Origin: Candidatus Aenigmatarchaeota archaeon
GTDB taxonomy: Archaea > Aenigmatarchaeota > Aenigmatarchaeia > QMZP01
Length of the DNA stretch: 5,892 nucleotides
Reading direction: 5' to 3'
NCBI GenBank assembly: GCA_016202785.1
Contig: JACQOC010000059.1
Coordinates: 1 to 5,892, forward strand
The position numbers were made by a program, and so were the translations under genes. Shown here piece by piece: positions 1 through 4,939 of the stretch. Position 1 is the first letter of the stretch. The number at the start of each line of letters is the position of its first letter. The notes beneath the pieces are model-generated. The model saw nothing but the letters and a program-made list of their open reading frames with translations. It made no database searches and had not been told where the DNA came from.

Positions 1-174
1 CTGAACGAGCTGCAGCAGAACGGCGTGCAGGCTAAGGCCAGCCAAACGGCCTTGGATTATTTATATTTCGCAGTTCAATCAATAAGTGGCAGCGCAGTGC
101 GGGGCATGCCTTCCTGGTTCCGGGTTGATAGCACGACGGCTGCCACTTACAACCTGACCGATCTTCTGGAATAA
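1..174 (+). CDS. 3' end of an unrecognised protein (partial)
   Basis: The frame beginning at base 1 is open for 57 codons and closes with TAA at 172-174; the start lies outside the window. The visible C-terminus begins LNELQQNGVQAKASQ and ends TAATYNLTDLLE. It is of mixed polarity, with no membrane segment and no motif I recognise. GC-rich third positions resemble the following genes, and the frame ends just before the next start (8 bp between stop and ATG), which suggests a real gene read together with the winged-helix gene downstream. The alternative is a chance open frame, since only 57 residues are visible. No function is proposed. Confidence 0.5.
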   Translation: MNELQQNGVQAKASQTALDYLYFAVQSISGSAVRGMPSWFRVDSTTAATYNLTDLLE

Positions 175-182
175 CGGCGCAT

Positions 183-896
183 ATGACGGGCAAAAAGACA
201 GCGAAGAAGCGGGTGCACAAGCGGCATGCCGCGCACCACCGGGGCAGGCAGCTTGCGCCCCGTCATGCGCATCCCGGCTACCAGGAGGTCCGGGACAGCG
301 ACTTCTACACGCCGCAGGCGCACCGCGCCCGCGCCGCTGCCGCCGCTTGGCTGCGGCGGAAAAAGCACCATGCCGTGCGGCAAAACGGGCATACCGCCCA
401 TGCCAAGCAGGAACAGCACGTGCACCGATCGCTCCCATCCGTTCCCGCCAAACCGGCACTGCCGGCCCATGGCCATGGAAGCGGTATGCATCGTGCCAGC
501 CCGGTACCGTCAACGGGCCGTGCCAAACATGCTACCCAGCATCGTGCCAGTCGCAAGCCGGCCAAGCAAGGCTTGGGAGCTGGGCGGCTGAAGCTGGGCA
601 GGCTGCTGGCTTTTTTCCGTCGCCGGCACAAGCAAGCGCTTCCCGCAGCTGCGGCCAGCCAGCCGCCACGCTTGCCCAACGCGCCTCCGGCAAACTACCT
701 GGAGACCGAAGTTGACCGGCTATACCAGCTGGTGCGCGAGCGGAAATCGATACCGATAGAAATGGCCGCCAGCGAATTCCACGTCAATACCCAGAAAATT
801 GAGGAGTGGGGTAGGATATTAGAGGAGCACGGCATGATCGAGCTGCACTACCCGGCCTTTGGCAAGGCGCAGTTGCGCGCCAAAGCGCAAGCTTAG
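183..896 (+). CDS. Winged-helix DNA-binding-type protein with long basic low-complexity N-terminus
   Basis: The protein has 237 residues in two contrasting parts. Residues 1-170 are low-complexity and rich in His, Arg, Lys, Ala and Pro, probably disordered and strongly basic. Residues 171-232 form a compact helix-rich domain: a first helix (ETEVDRLYQLVRER), a helix-turn-helix-like segment (PIEMAASEFHVNTQKIEEWGR) and a closing helix and wing ending GMIELHYPAFG. From memory, this ending recurs in short winged-helix domains of DPANN archaeal proteins. A 12-bp direct repeat (GCATCGTGCCAG at 488-499 and 539-550), exactly 17 codons apart, gives an in-frame HRAS repeat and suggests local duplication in the basic arm. 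ATG 183 is the first start after the upstream stop. No Shine-Dalgarno or TATA-like site sits before it, so it is probably co-transcribed with the gene before. The role is inferred to be nucleic-acid binding; the target is unknown. Confidence 0.75.
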   Translation: MTGKKTAKKRVHKRHAAHHRGRQLAPRHAHPGYQEVRDSDFYTPQAHRARAAAAAWLRRKKHHAVRQNGHTAHAKQEQHVHRSLPSVPAKPALPAHGHGSGMHRASPVPSTGRAKHATQHRASRKPAKQGLGAGRLKLGRLLAFFRRRHKQALPAAAASQPPRLPNAPPANYLETEVDRLYQLVRERKSIPIEMAASEFHVNTQKIEEWGRILEEHGMIELHYPAFGKAQLRAKAQA

Positions 897-899
897 CGG

Positions 900-940
900 C
901 ATTTAAGTAGGCCGCGGCTAAATTGTATATCCGCCTGGTG
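900..940 (+). promoter_or_regulatory. Candidate promoter and ribosome-binding site for the MNT-HEPN gene
   Basis: The 48-bp gap between the winged-helix gene and the nucleotidyltransferase gene is AT-rich relative to its flanks. It holds possible TATA-like elements, ATTTAAGT (901-908) and CTAAATTG (918-925). A short archaeal-type Shine-Dalgarno GGTG (937-940) lies only 4 nt before ATG 945. The elements are weak and I cannot choose between them, and read-through from upstream is equally possible. Confidence 0.3.
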
Positions 941-944
941 CCGA

Positions 945-2156
945 ATGACCGACAAACTGGACAAGAAATACGAAGAGCAGGTAACCAAGGAGCAGCCGGA
1001 GCTGGCCAAGGCGCAGGAAAAGGACAAGAAAAAAGCCAAGAAGGAAGGCGCCGACAAGGACGAACGGATTGAAATCCTCAAGGAATTCACCAAGCAAGTG
1101 CTGAAGCGCTACGGCAACGTGGTCCGCTCGGTCGTCCTGTTCGGATCCACCGCACGGCAGGAATTCAAGAAAGAAAGCGACATAGACGTTTTCCTTATTT
1201 TGGACGATACCCGGAGCCGGATCACGCCCAGGCTGAAAGAAGACATTGAGTTTGGCTGCGAGGAAATAGCCAGGAAGGTCAGCCCGCAGCTGTCGGTGCA
1301 GCAGCCCTACTTGCTTACCGAGTTCTGGCGGCTGGTCCGGGAAGGCCATCCGATCATTTTCAACTTCATCCGGGAAGGCATTCCGGTGTATGACCGGGAC
1401 ATCTTCCTGCCGATTAAGAGGCTGCTGCAGATGGGCGAGATCAAGCCGTCCAAGGAGGCGGTCGAGAAGTTCATCGAGCGCGGGCCGAAGCGCGTGCAGC
1501 GCGTCGAGAACGCGAAAATATACATGGTGGTGGAGGACTGCTATTATGCCATGTTGGAATCGGCCCAGGCGGTATTGATGTTCCTCGGCAAGGCGCCGCC
1601 GCGGCCGTCCGATGCCGCAAGGGAGATGCGCGCCAGCCTGGTCGAGCCGAAGTTTTTGGAGGAGAAATTTGTCAAGCATCTGGAGGACATCATCCTGATC
1701 CGCAAGGACGTGGAGCACAAGAAGCGGCAGGAAATGGCTGGGCAAGAGCTGGACGAGTGGATCGGCAAGGCGAAAGAGTTCGTCAAGGAGATGCAGAAAT
1801 TGATCGTCAAGGTCGAGATCCTAAAAAGGGAGAACATGGTGATGAAGAGCCATGCGATCATGCGCGAGACGACCATAACGCTATTGCGCGCGCTGGACCG
1901 GCTGCCGAAGGAGGAAAAATTCCCGATCGGCAAGGCGTTCCACAAAGAGCTGGTCGAGCCGGGCAAGGTCAGCCAGAATTACCTGGATGTCTGGAACCGG
2001 CTGGAGGAAATGAAGAAGCTGGTGAAGGAAGGCAAGGTGATGGACATACCGAAGAGCGACATATTGATGCAACGGGAGTACGTGCGCAAATTCATCCGGG
2101 AAGCCGGCCGCATGCTCCGGCAGAAAGGCACCGAAGGGCCGGACAGCAAGGAGTAG
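945..2156 (+). CDS. Nucleotidyltransferase (MNT-type) and HEPN domain fusion protein
   Basis: This 403-residue cytoplasmic protein joins a minimal nucleotidyltransferase to a HEPN domain. Residues 1-40 are a Lys/Glu-rich charged arm. The nucleotidyltransferase core spans about 41-155, with the metal/nucleotide motif G67-S68, ten residues, then D79-I80-D81 (GSX10DXD). It continues into a conserved-looking LTEFW...FIREGIPVYDRD segment (124-152). A third catalytic acid is not obvious. The helical HEPN part (about 165-290) has the YYAMLESAQAVL helix (200-211) and an RX4H motif, R253-KDVE-H258, the RNase signature of HEPN proteins. The final 110 residues are helical and unassigned. In two-gene HEPN/MNT toxin-antitoxin pairs, the MNT partner adenylylates a Tyr two residues after the HEPN His; here that position is Lys260. 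It could be a self-contained RNA-targeting or nucleotide-sensing protein. Domain calls are firm, biological role unknown. It converges on the RHH gene. Confidence 0.85.
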   Translation: MTDKLDKKYEEQVTKEQPELAKAQEKDKKKAKKEGADKDERIEILKEFTKQVLKRYGNVVRSVVLFGSTARQEFKKESDIDVFLILDDTRSRITPRLKEDIEFGCEEIARKVSPQLSVQQPYLLTEFWRLVREGHPIIFNFIREGIPVYDRDIFLPIKRLLQMGEIKPSKEAVEKFIERGPKRVQRVENAKIYMVVEDCYYAMLESAQAVLMFLGKAPPRPSDAAREMRASLVEPKFLEEKFVKHLEDIILIRKDVEHKKRQEMAGQELDEWIGKAKEFVKEMQKLIVKVEILKRENMVMKSHAIMRETTITLLRALDRLPKEEKFPIGKAFHKELVEPGKVSQNYLDVWNRLEEMKKLVKEGKVMDIPKSDILMQREYVRKFIREAGRMLRQKGTEGPDSKE

Positions 2157-2165
2157 GCGCGTCCA

Positions 2166-2414
2166 TCATCTGCTTTTCTTGACTTTTCTATCGACCTCGC
2201 CAAGGTGCTTTTCGATCAGTTCGTCAAGCAGGCCGGACATGCTTTTATCCGTGGCCTTGGCCGCGCTTTTTAGCGCTTCTATGTTCATGGTCCGCAGCGT
2301 GAAGCTGCGCCTGACCTTGGCTAAGGGCAGCTTCCCGGTGCGGTCGTAGTATTCCAGCATGTCGGTGTAGCGCTTGTTTTCCCTGATTATCCGCCTAATC
2401 GCCGGTGGCCGCAT
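2166..2414 (-). CDS. Small ribbon-helix-helix (CopG/Arc-like) DNA-binding protein
   Basis: This 82-residue protein has a C-terminal half that fits the ribbon-helix-helix pattern. A short strand with alternating residues (RRSFTLR, 35-41) is followed by a helix (NIEALKSAAKATDK, 44-57), a Ser turn, then a second helix (MSGLLDELIEKHL, 59-71) and a basic tail. The first 33 residues are charged and Tyr/Arg-rich, with no recognised domain. RHH proteins bind DNA as dimers through the strand and often repress their own promoter; many are antitoxins, but no toxin partner is adjacent in an operon here. The start is well supported by a GGGTGA site 6 nt upstream. It diverges from the oligosaccharyltransferase-like gene and shares its promoter region, and it converges on the MNT-HEPN gene with 9 bp between stops. 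Fold assignment is from sequence pattern only. Confidence 0.75.
   Translation of the reverse strand: MRPPAIRRIIRENKRYTDMLEYYDRTGKLPLAKVRRSFTLRTMNIEALKSAAKATDKSMSGLLDELIEKHLGEVDRKVKKSR
2168..2190 (+). terminator. T-rich tract, possible archaeal terminator of the MNT-HEPN gene
   Basis: Starting about 12 bp after the TAG stop at 2154-2156, the plus strand carries TTTTCTT and TTTTCT tracts (2173-2189). U-rich tracts without a hairpin are a common archaeal termination signal. The tract lies inside the converging small gene, where it encodes that protein's lysine-rich C-terminus, so it may simply be a coding effect. Confidence 0.3.
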
Positions 2415-2420
2415 ATATTA

Positions 2421-2426
2421 TCACCC
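2421..2426 (-). promoter_or_regulatory. Archaeal Shine-Dalgarno site of the RHH gene
   Basis: On the minus strand GGGTGA is followed by 6 nt and the ATG at 2414-2412. The match to the anti-Shine-Dalgarno end of archaeal 16S rRNA and the spacing are both typical. It fixes the start of the small RHH gene and makes a longer start for the opposing gene (ATG 2405) less likely, because that would overlap this leader. Confidence 0.7.
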
Positions 2427-2445
2427 TTTATTCTCGTTGTCATAC

Positions 2446-2456
2446 GGAAATATATG
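2446..2456 (+). promoter_or_regulatory. TATA box for the OST-like gene, possibly shared with the divergent RHH gene
   Basis: GGAAATATATG contains an AAATATAT element (2448-2455) preceded by purines, resembling an archaeal BRE plus TATA box. Its centre is 25 bp before ATG 2477, exactly where a leaderless transcript would start. On the other strand the near-symmetric ATATAT core would place a start near 2427, directly ahead of the GGGTGA site of the RHH gene. One element may therefore serve both directions. No second good TATA element is visible in the 62-bp gap. Confidence 0.55.
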
Positions 2457-2476
2457 GCAAACAAGTCAAAATCAAT

Positions 2477-3379
2477 ATGGATCGCTTGGCGACGGCTTTT
2501 GTTGCCCTGACCCTGTTGGGCTTGGTGGCAACCGTTGCCATCATTTTCTGGCCGCAACGAGATCGAAACCTCTTTCTGGAAGACAAGATTGCGGCGCCGG
2601 CAGGAGATGGGGAGCATTGGGAAGAAGCTGCACTTTTTCTGGCTGAAAACACAGAAGACGATGCTGTAATCCTGTCCTGGGTCGACTATGTCGCCTACCT
2701 CAACAAATTCGGCGGCCGATCAACTATTCCCAACTTAAAGGATAGTAAAGCGTTGTTCAGGAAACACCAACTCTTATCTCCTTGGATTCGCGATGCGATA
2801 GAACAGGAGAGCGTAATAACTACAGCGGAATTCCTGACAGCCGATGTGCAGTTGTGGGAAAAATATTATGCGTGGCTTGAGTCTAATGGCGTCAATTACA
2901 TCCTGGTCGATTATACCATGCCTGACAAGTTTAGCACCATCTGGGGGCTGGCGCATGGTGAAGACCGCCTTATGTTTCCGGTTCAAGTTGCTTTCAAAGA
3001 GCAGAAAGAGGAGGAAGACGGTCTGGTCTTGGATTATACTTTCAACGGCGGTTATGGCCTGATACGGCTGCGCACCAGCCGATCAGAAAATATCACCGGC
3101 CCAGCTGAAGCATGGAGATATGATGGGATATCCTACAGCCTTGACGGGTATATCACGGAATTCTGCACCGTAGAAGGTATCGTAACCTTCGATACTGACG
3201 CCGGCGCGAACAAATACCCAGAAGAATGCGTCGCCATTTCCTATTCCGGAATTTTCGTGCTCCCAGCGGAAATAAGGAATTCGATATTTGCCAGCCTGTT
3301 TTTCATGAACGGTTATCGCCTGCCGCTGGATTTAGCATTCGACAATGGCGCGATCAAAATATACCGAATAACGGGATGA
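2477..3379 (+). CDS. Membrane-anchored protein resembling the C-terminal domain of archaeal oligosaccharyltransferase (AglB/STT3)
   Basis: From ATG 2477 this is a 300-residue protein with one hydrophobic helix (about 4-25) and a soluble domain, probably outside the membrane. The domain follows the layout of the AglB/STT3 region after the last membrane helix: EEAALFLAENTEDDAVILSW, a degenerate WWDYG motif (W68-V-D-Y-V72), GGRSTIPN (79-86), NYILVDYTMPDKF (140-152), and the closing pattern SLFFMNGYRLP...AFDNGAIKIYRI (273-298). Full AglB/STT3 has about a dozen further membrane helices that hold the lipid-sugar site; these are absent and no remnants lie upstream. Catalysis on its own is unlikely; it may assist or regulate a complete enzyme, bind acceptors, or be a decayed descendant. 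Cys230 and Cys251 could form a disulfide. An earlier ATG (2405) would overlap the RHH gene and put 24 polar residues before the helix, so 2477 is preferred. Sampled base composition is lower in GC than its neighbours. Confidence 0.65.
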   Translation: MDRLATAFVALTLLGLVATVAIIFWPQRDRNLFLEDKIAAPAGDGEHWEEAALFLAENTEDDAVILSWVDYVAYLNKFGGRSTIPNLKDSKALFRKHQLLSPWIRDAIEQESVITTAEFLTADVQLWEKYYAWLESNGVNYILVDYTMPDKFSTIWGLAHGEDRLMFPVQVAFKEQKEEEDGLVLDYTFNGGYGLIRLRTSRSENITGPAEAWRYDGISYSLDGYITEFCTVEGIVTFDTDAGANKYPEECVAISYSGIFVLPAEIRNSIFASLFFMNGYRLPLDLAFDNGAIKIYRITG

Positions 3380-3383
3380 ACGC

Positions 3384-3926
3384 TCATTTCTGCCGTTTCT
3401 TTGCCAGGAAATAGGCTATCCTTTGCGCCGCCTGCTCGGCCGTTATCTTGCTGGTATCCAGCACCAGGTCATAATGCCGTTCCTCGTAAGGGTTGACACC
3501 ATAGTATTGCTGATATCTTAAAATTTCCGACTGCCTGCGCTTCTTCAGCATCGGCGCGACCTGTTCCTGGGTTTCGCTCCGCTCCTGCCTGCGGTGCTCA
3601 CGGAAGATGCGCCGTGCGGCTTCCTGCGCGTCAACCTTAAGGAAAACCTTGACCGAATGCGGCAGGAAATGGAAACCAAGGCGGGTGTCGATGACCAGAT
3701 TCTTCTCTTTCTTCCCGACCGATACCAGCATGGCGTCGAGTTCCTTGTCGATGCTTTTATCCCTCTCAGCTAATGCAGAAAGCTGCAATATGCTTATGTT
3801 TTTCTTCTCGGCCAGGCTGCGCATCAGGTCGCCTACTGAATAATGCTTGTACCCCAGTTGTTTCGCGAGCAGTTTGGCCACCGTGGATTTGCCGGCGCCG
3901 GCCAGGCCGGATATGGTTATTATCAT
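3384..3926 (-). CDS. cmk: Cytidylate-kinase-like nucleoside monophosphate kinase
   Basis: This 180-residue soluble enzyme has an N-terminal P-loop, G7-LAGAGK13-S14-T15, then YSVGDLMRSLAE (29-40), AERDKSIDKELD (53-64), VIDTRLGF (78-85), an Arg-rich segment (REHRRQER, 109-116) likely forming the lid, and HYDLVLDTS (151-159) before the last helix. This order matches the short archaeal/Cytidylate_kin2-type kinases, which phosphorylate CMP/dCMP with ATP in pyrimidine nucleotide synthesis. The length is normal for archaeal forms, shorter than bacterial Cmk. Where family members commonly have E-G-R-L after the central strand, this one reads D-T-R-L; substrate specificity is therefore assumed rather than shown, and adenylate- or other NMP-kinase activity is an alternative. 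The ATG has a TATA-like TTATAA 25 bp upstream, so a leaderless message is likely. Its stop faces the OST-like gene's stop with 4 bp between. Confidence 0.8.
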   Translation of the reverse strand: MIITISGLAGAGKSTVAKLLAKQLGYKHYSVGDLMRSLAEKKNISILQLSALAERDKSIDKELDAMLVSVGKKEKNLVIDTRLGFHFLPHSVKVFLKVDAQEAARRIFREHRRQERSETQEQVAPMLKKRRQSEILRYQQYYGVNPYEERHYDLVLDTSKITAEQAAQRIAYFLAKKRQK

Positions 3927-3948
3927 ATCCCTTATTGCCGCGGCGCCA

Positions 3949-3954
3949 TTATAA
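3949..3954 (-). promoter_or_regulatory. TATA-like box of the cytidylate-kinase-like gene
   Basis: TTATAA, set in GC-rich flanks (the adjacent bases include GCCGCGGC and GGCGCC), is centred about 25 bp before the ATG at 3926-3924. That spacing predicts transcription starting at or next to the start codon. Only AGGG two bases upstream resembles a Shine-Dalgarno site, and it is too close to be useful, which supports leaderless expression. Confidence 0.5.
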
Positions 3955-3973
3955 CGGCATGCCGGCCAGCTAA

Positions 3974-3982
3974 CAATATATC
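3974..3982 (+). promoter_or_regulatory. TATA-like box of the PfkB-family kinase gene
   Basis: CAATATATC is centred about 26 bp before ATG 4004, again the spacing of a leaderless archaeal transcript. No GGTG/GGAGG-type site precedes the ATG; the bases between are A-rich (GAAAGAAAAACAA). The divergent kinase promoter lies 20-25 bp away, so polymerase or regulator binding at one site could affect the other. Confidence 0.5.
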
Positions 3983-4003
3983 GGCGCGAAAGAAAAACAA
4001 TGC

Positions 4004-4855
4004 ATGGCGCTTGATATAATTGGCGTTTGCACCCCGATTATCGATCTCATCAGGACTGGCCGGAAAGTTGAAAAGCACCTTGGCCATTCCACCCTGAATA
4101 CCATAGCCGCCCTCAGCTACCTGGGCATGCGCACCGGCGCCATCGGCCGCGTCGGGAAGGATGCGAACGGCCAAATGGTTATCAAAGATCTGGAACGCCT
4201 TGGCATCGGCCACGAACGGCTGCGGAAAGACAATTTGCCAACCGCCGAGTGCCTTATCGACTTGGACGGCAGCGAACGGCATTTCCGGGAGCGGAGCGGC
4301 TACCAGCCCTTGGTCAGCCTGGATAGCGATGACAACGCTTACCTGAAATCGGCCAAGTCGGTCTTTATCCGGGCGGCCAACCCGCTTTACGCGCAGGTCG
4401 CAGCTGTTGCCAAACAAAACGGTGTAAGCCTTTACACCACCTTGCACGCCTTCCCCGAGGAGCGGATCGATCTGCAGGCAGTAATCAGCTCCGGCTCGCG
4501 GGTCGTCTTGTGCAGCCAGGACGAGCTGTGGCAGGCCGCAGCGCTGGCCGAAATACCCAAACATTGTGAAATGGTAGTCACTAAAGGCAAGAATGGCTGC
4601 ACCGTATACAGCAGCGGCCGCAAAGCGGATTTCGCGGCCTTCAAAATAAACGCCATCGACACCACTGGGGCAGGCGATGCGTTTGCCGCTGGCTATATTT
4701 ACGGCGACCTACAAGGCTGGCCGATCGCGAAGAAAGCGCAGTTTGCCAGCGCCATGGGCGCGCTGGCCTGCCTGCAGCGCGGCGCGAGGACAAGACTATA
4801 TTCTCACGACGAAATAGCGAGTTTTATGAAAACGCATGGCGTAAATTTGGCCTAG
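4004..4855 (+). CDS. PfkB-family carbohydrate or nucleoside kinase
   Basis: This is a 283-residue soluble kinase of the ribokinase/PfkB fold. The C-terminal signature D219-T-T-G222-A-G-D225-A-F is complete: the GAGD anion hole and D225 as catalytic base. The N-terminal sugar-binding region is recognisable as HLGHSTLNTIAALSYLG (25-41), where Asn32 fits the conserved Asn, but the usual Gly-Gly is Gly27-His28. IGRVGKDANGQ (47-57) is the typical following block. Family members transfer phosphate from ATP (sometimes ADP) to a sugar, sugar phosphate or nucleoside; the sequence does not reveal which. Length is slightly short for the family, and both ends look complete. The gene diverges from the cytidylate-kinase-like gene, hinting weakly at nucleoside or ribose metabolism. 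It is followed 84 bp later by a dehydrogenase on the same strand. Confidence 0.85.
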   Translation: MALDIIGVCTPIIDLIRTGRKVEKHLGHSTLNTIAALSYLGMRTGAIGRVGKDANGQMVIKDLERLGIGHERLRKDNLPTAECLIDLDGSERHFRERSGYQPLVSLDSDDNAYLKSAKSVFIRAANPLYAQVAAVAKQNGVSLYTTLHAFPEERIDLQAVISSGSRVVLCSQDELWQAAALAEIPKHCEMVVTKGKNGCTVYSSGRKADFAAFKINAIDTTGAGDAFAAGYIYGDLQGWPIAKKAQFASAMGALACLQRGARTRLYSHDEIASFMKTHGVNLA

Positions 4856-4894
4856 GCGCTCAAATCCACATTACTTCCGGAGTACAAAAAACAG

Positions 4895-4922
4895 AAACAA
4901 CTTAAAGGCCTGATGCAAAATA
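4895..4922 (+). promoter_or_regulatory. Candidate promoter region of the dehydrogenase gene
   Basis: The 84-bp gap after the PfkB gene holds an A-rich stretch with two TATA-like candidates. CTTAAA (4901-4906, preceded by GAAACAA) would give a start near 4929 and a leader of about 10 nt. CAAAATAA (4916-4923) is centred about 20 bp before GTG 4940. Neither is as good as the elements elsewhere in the window, and no Shine-Dalgarno site is evident. Read-through from the PfkB gene is possible. Confidence 0.3.
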
Positions 4923-4939
4923 AGGCTTAGGCTGGTTTT

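Noticed and set aside
79..679. Long minus-strand open frames opposite the winged-helix gene (79-513, 305-679)
   Set aside because: They are Arg/Ala/Cys-rich translations typical of antisense frames in GC-rich DNA and have no domain pattern. The plus-strand frame carries a recognisable winged-helix domain.
918..1966. Minus-strand open frames opposite the MNT-HEPN gene (918-1745, 1544-1966)
   Set aside because: The plus frame has intact GSX10DXD and RX4H motifs. The antisense products are Leu/His/Arg-rich without any family pattern.
945..2414. Reading the MNT-HEPN gene and the neighbouring RHH gene as a toxin-antitoxin operon
   Set aside because: They are convergent rather than co-directional, so they cannot be a standard operon pair, and the MNT-HEPN protein already contains both halves of a known HEPN/MNT system.
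2405..2476. A longer start (ATG 2405) for the OST-like gene, adding 24 residues
   Set aside because: It would overlap the start codon and GGGTGA site of the divergent RHH gene, lie upstream of the TATA element, and put polar residues before the membrane helix. ATG 2477 fits the 25-bp promoter spacing.
3936..3947. Short palindromes GCCGCGGC and GGCGCC near the cytidylate-kinase-like start
   Set aside because: They are too short and overlapping to be distinguished from ordinary GC-rich sequence; no spaced dyad or repeat supports an operator.
3932..4564. Minus-strand 210-codon frame opposite the PfkB gene
   Set aside because: It runs against a complete PfkB protein, crosses its promoter region and shows no recognisable motif.
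4856..4939. A small RNA or small gene in the 84-bp gap before the dehydrogenase
   Set aside because: No stable hairpin, tRNA-like pattern or convincing short coding frame is visible; the gap is A-rich and is better explained as promoter sequence.
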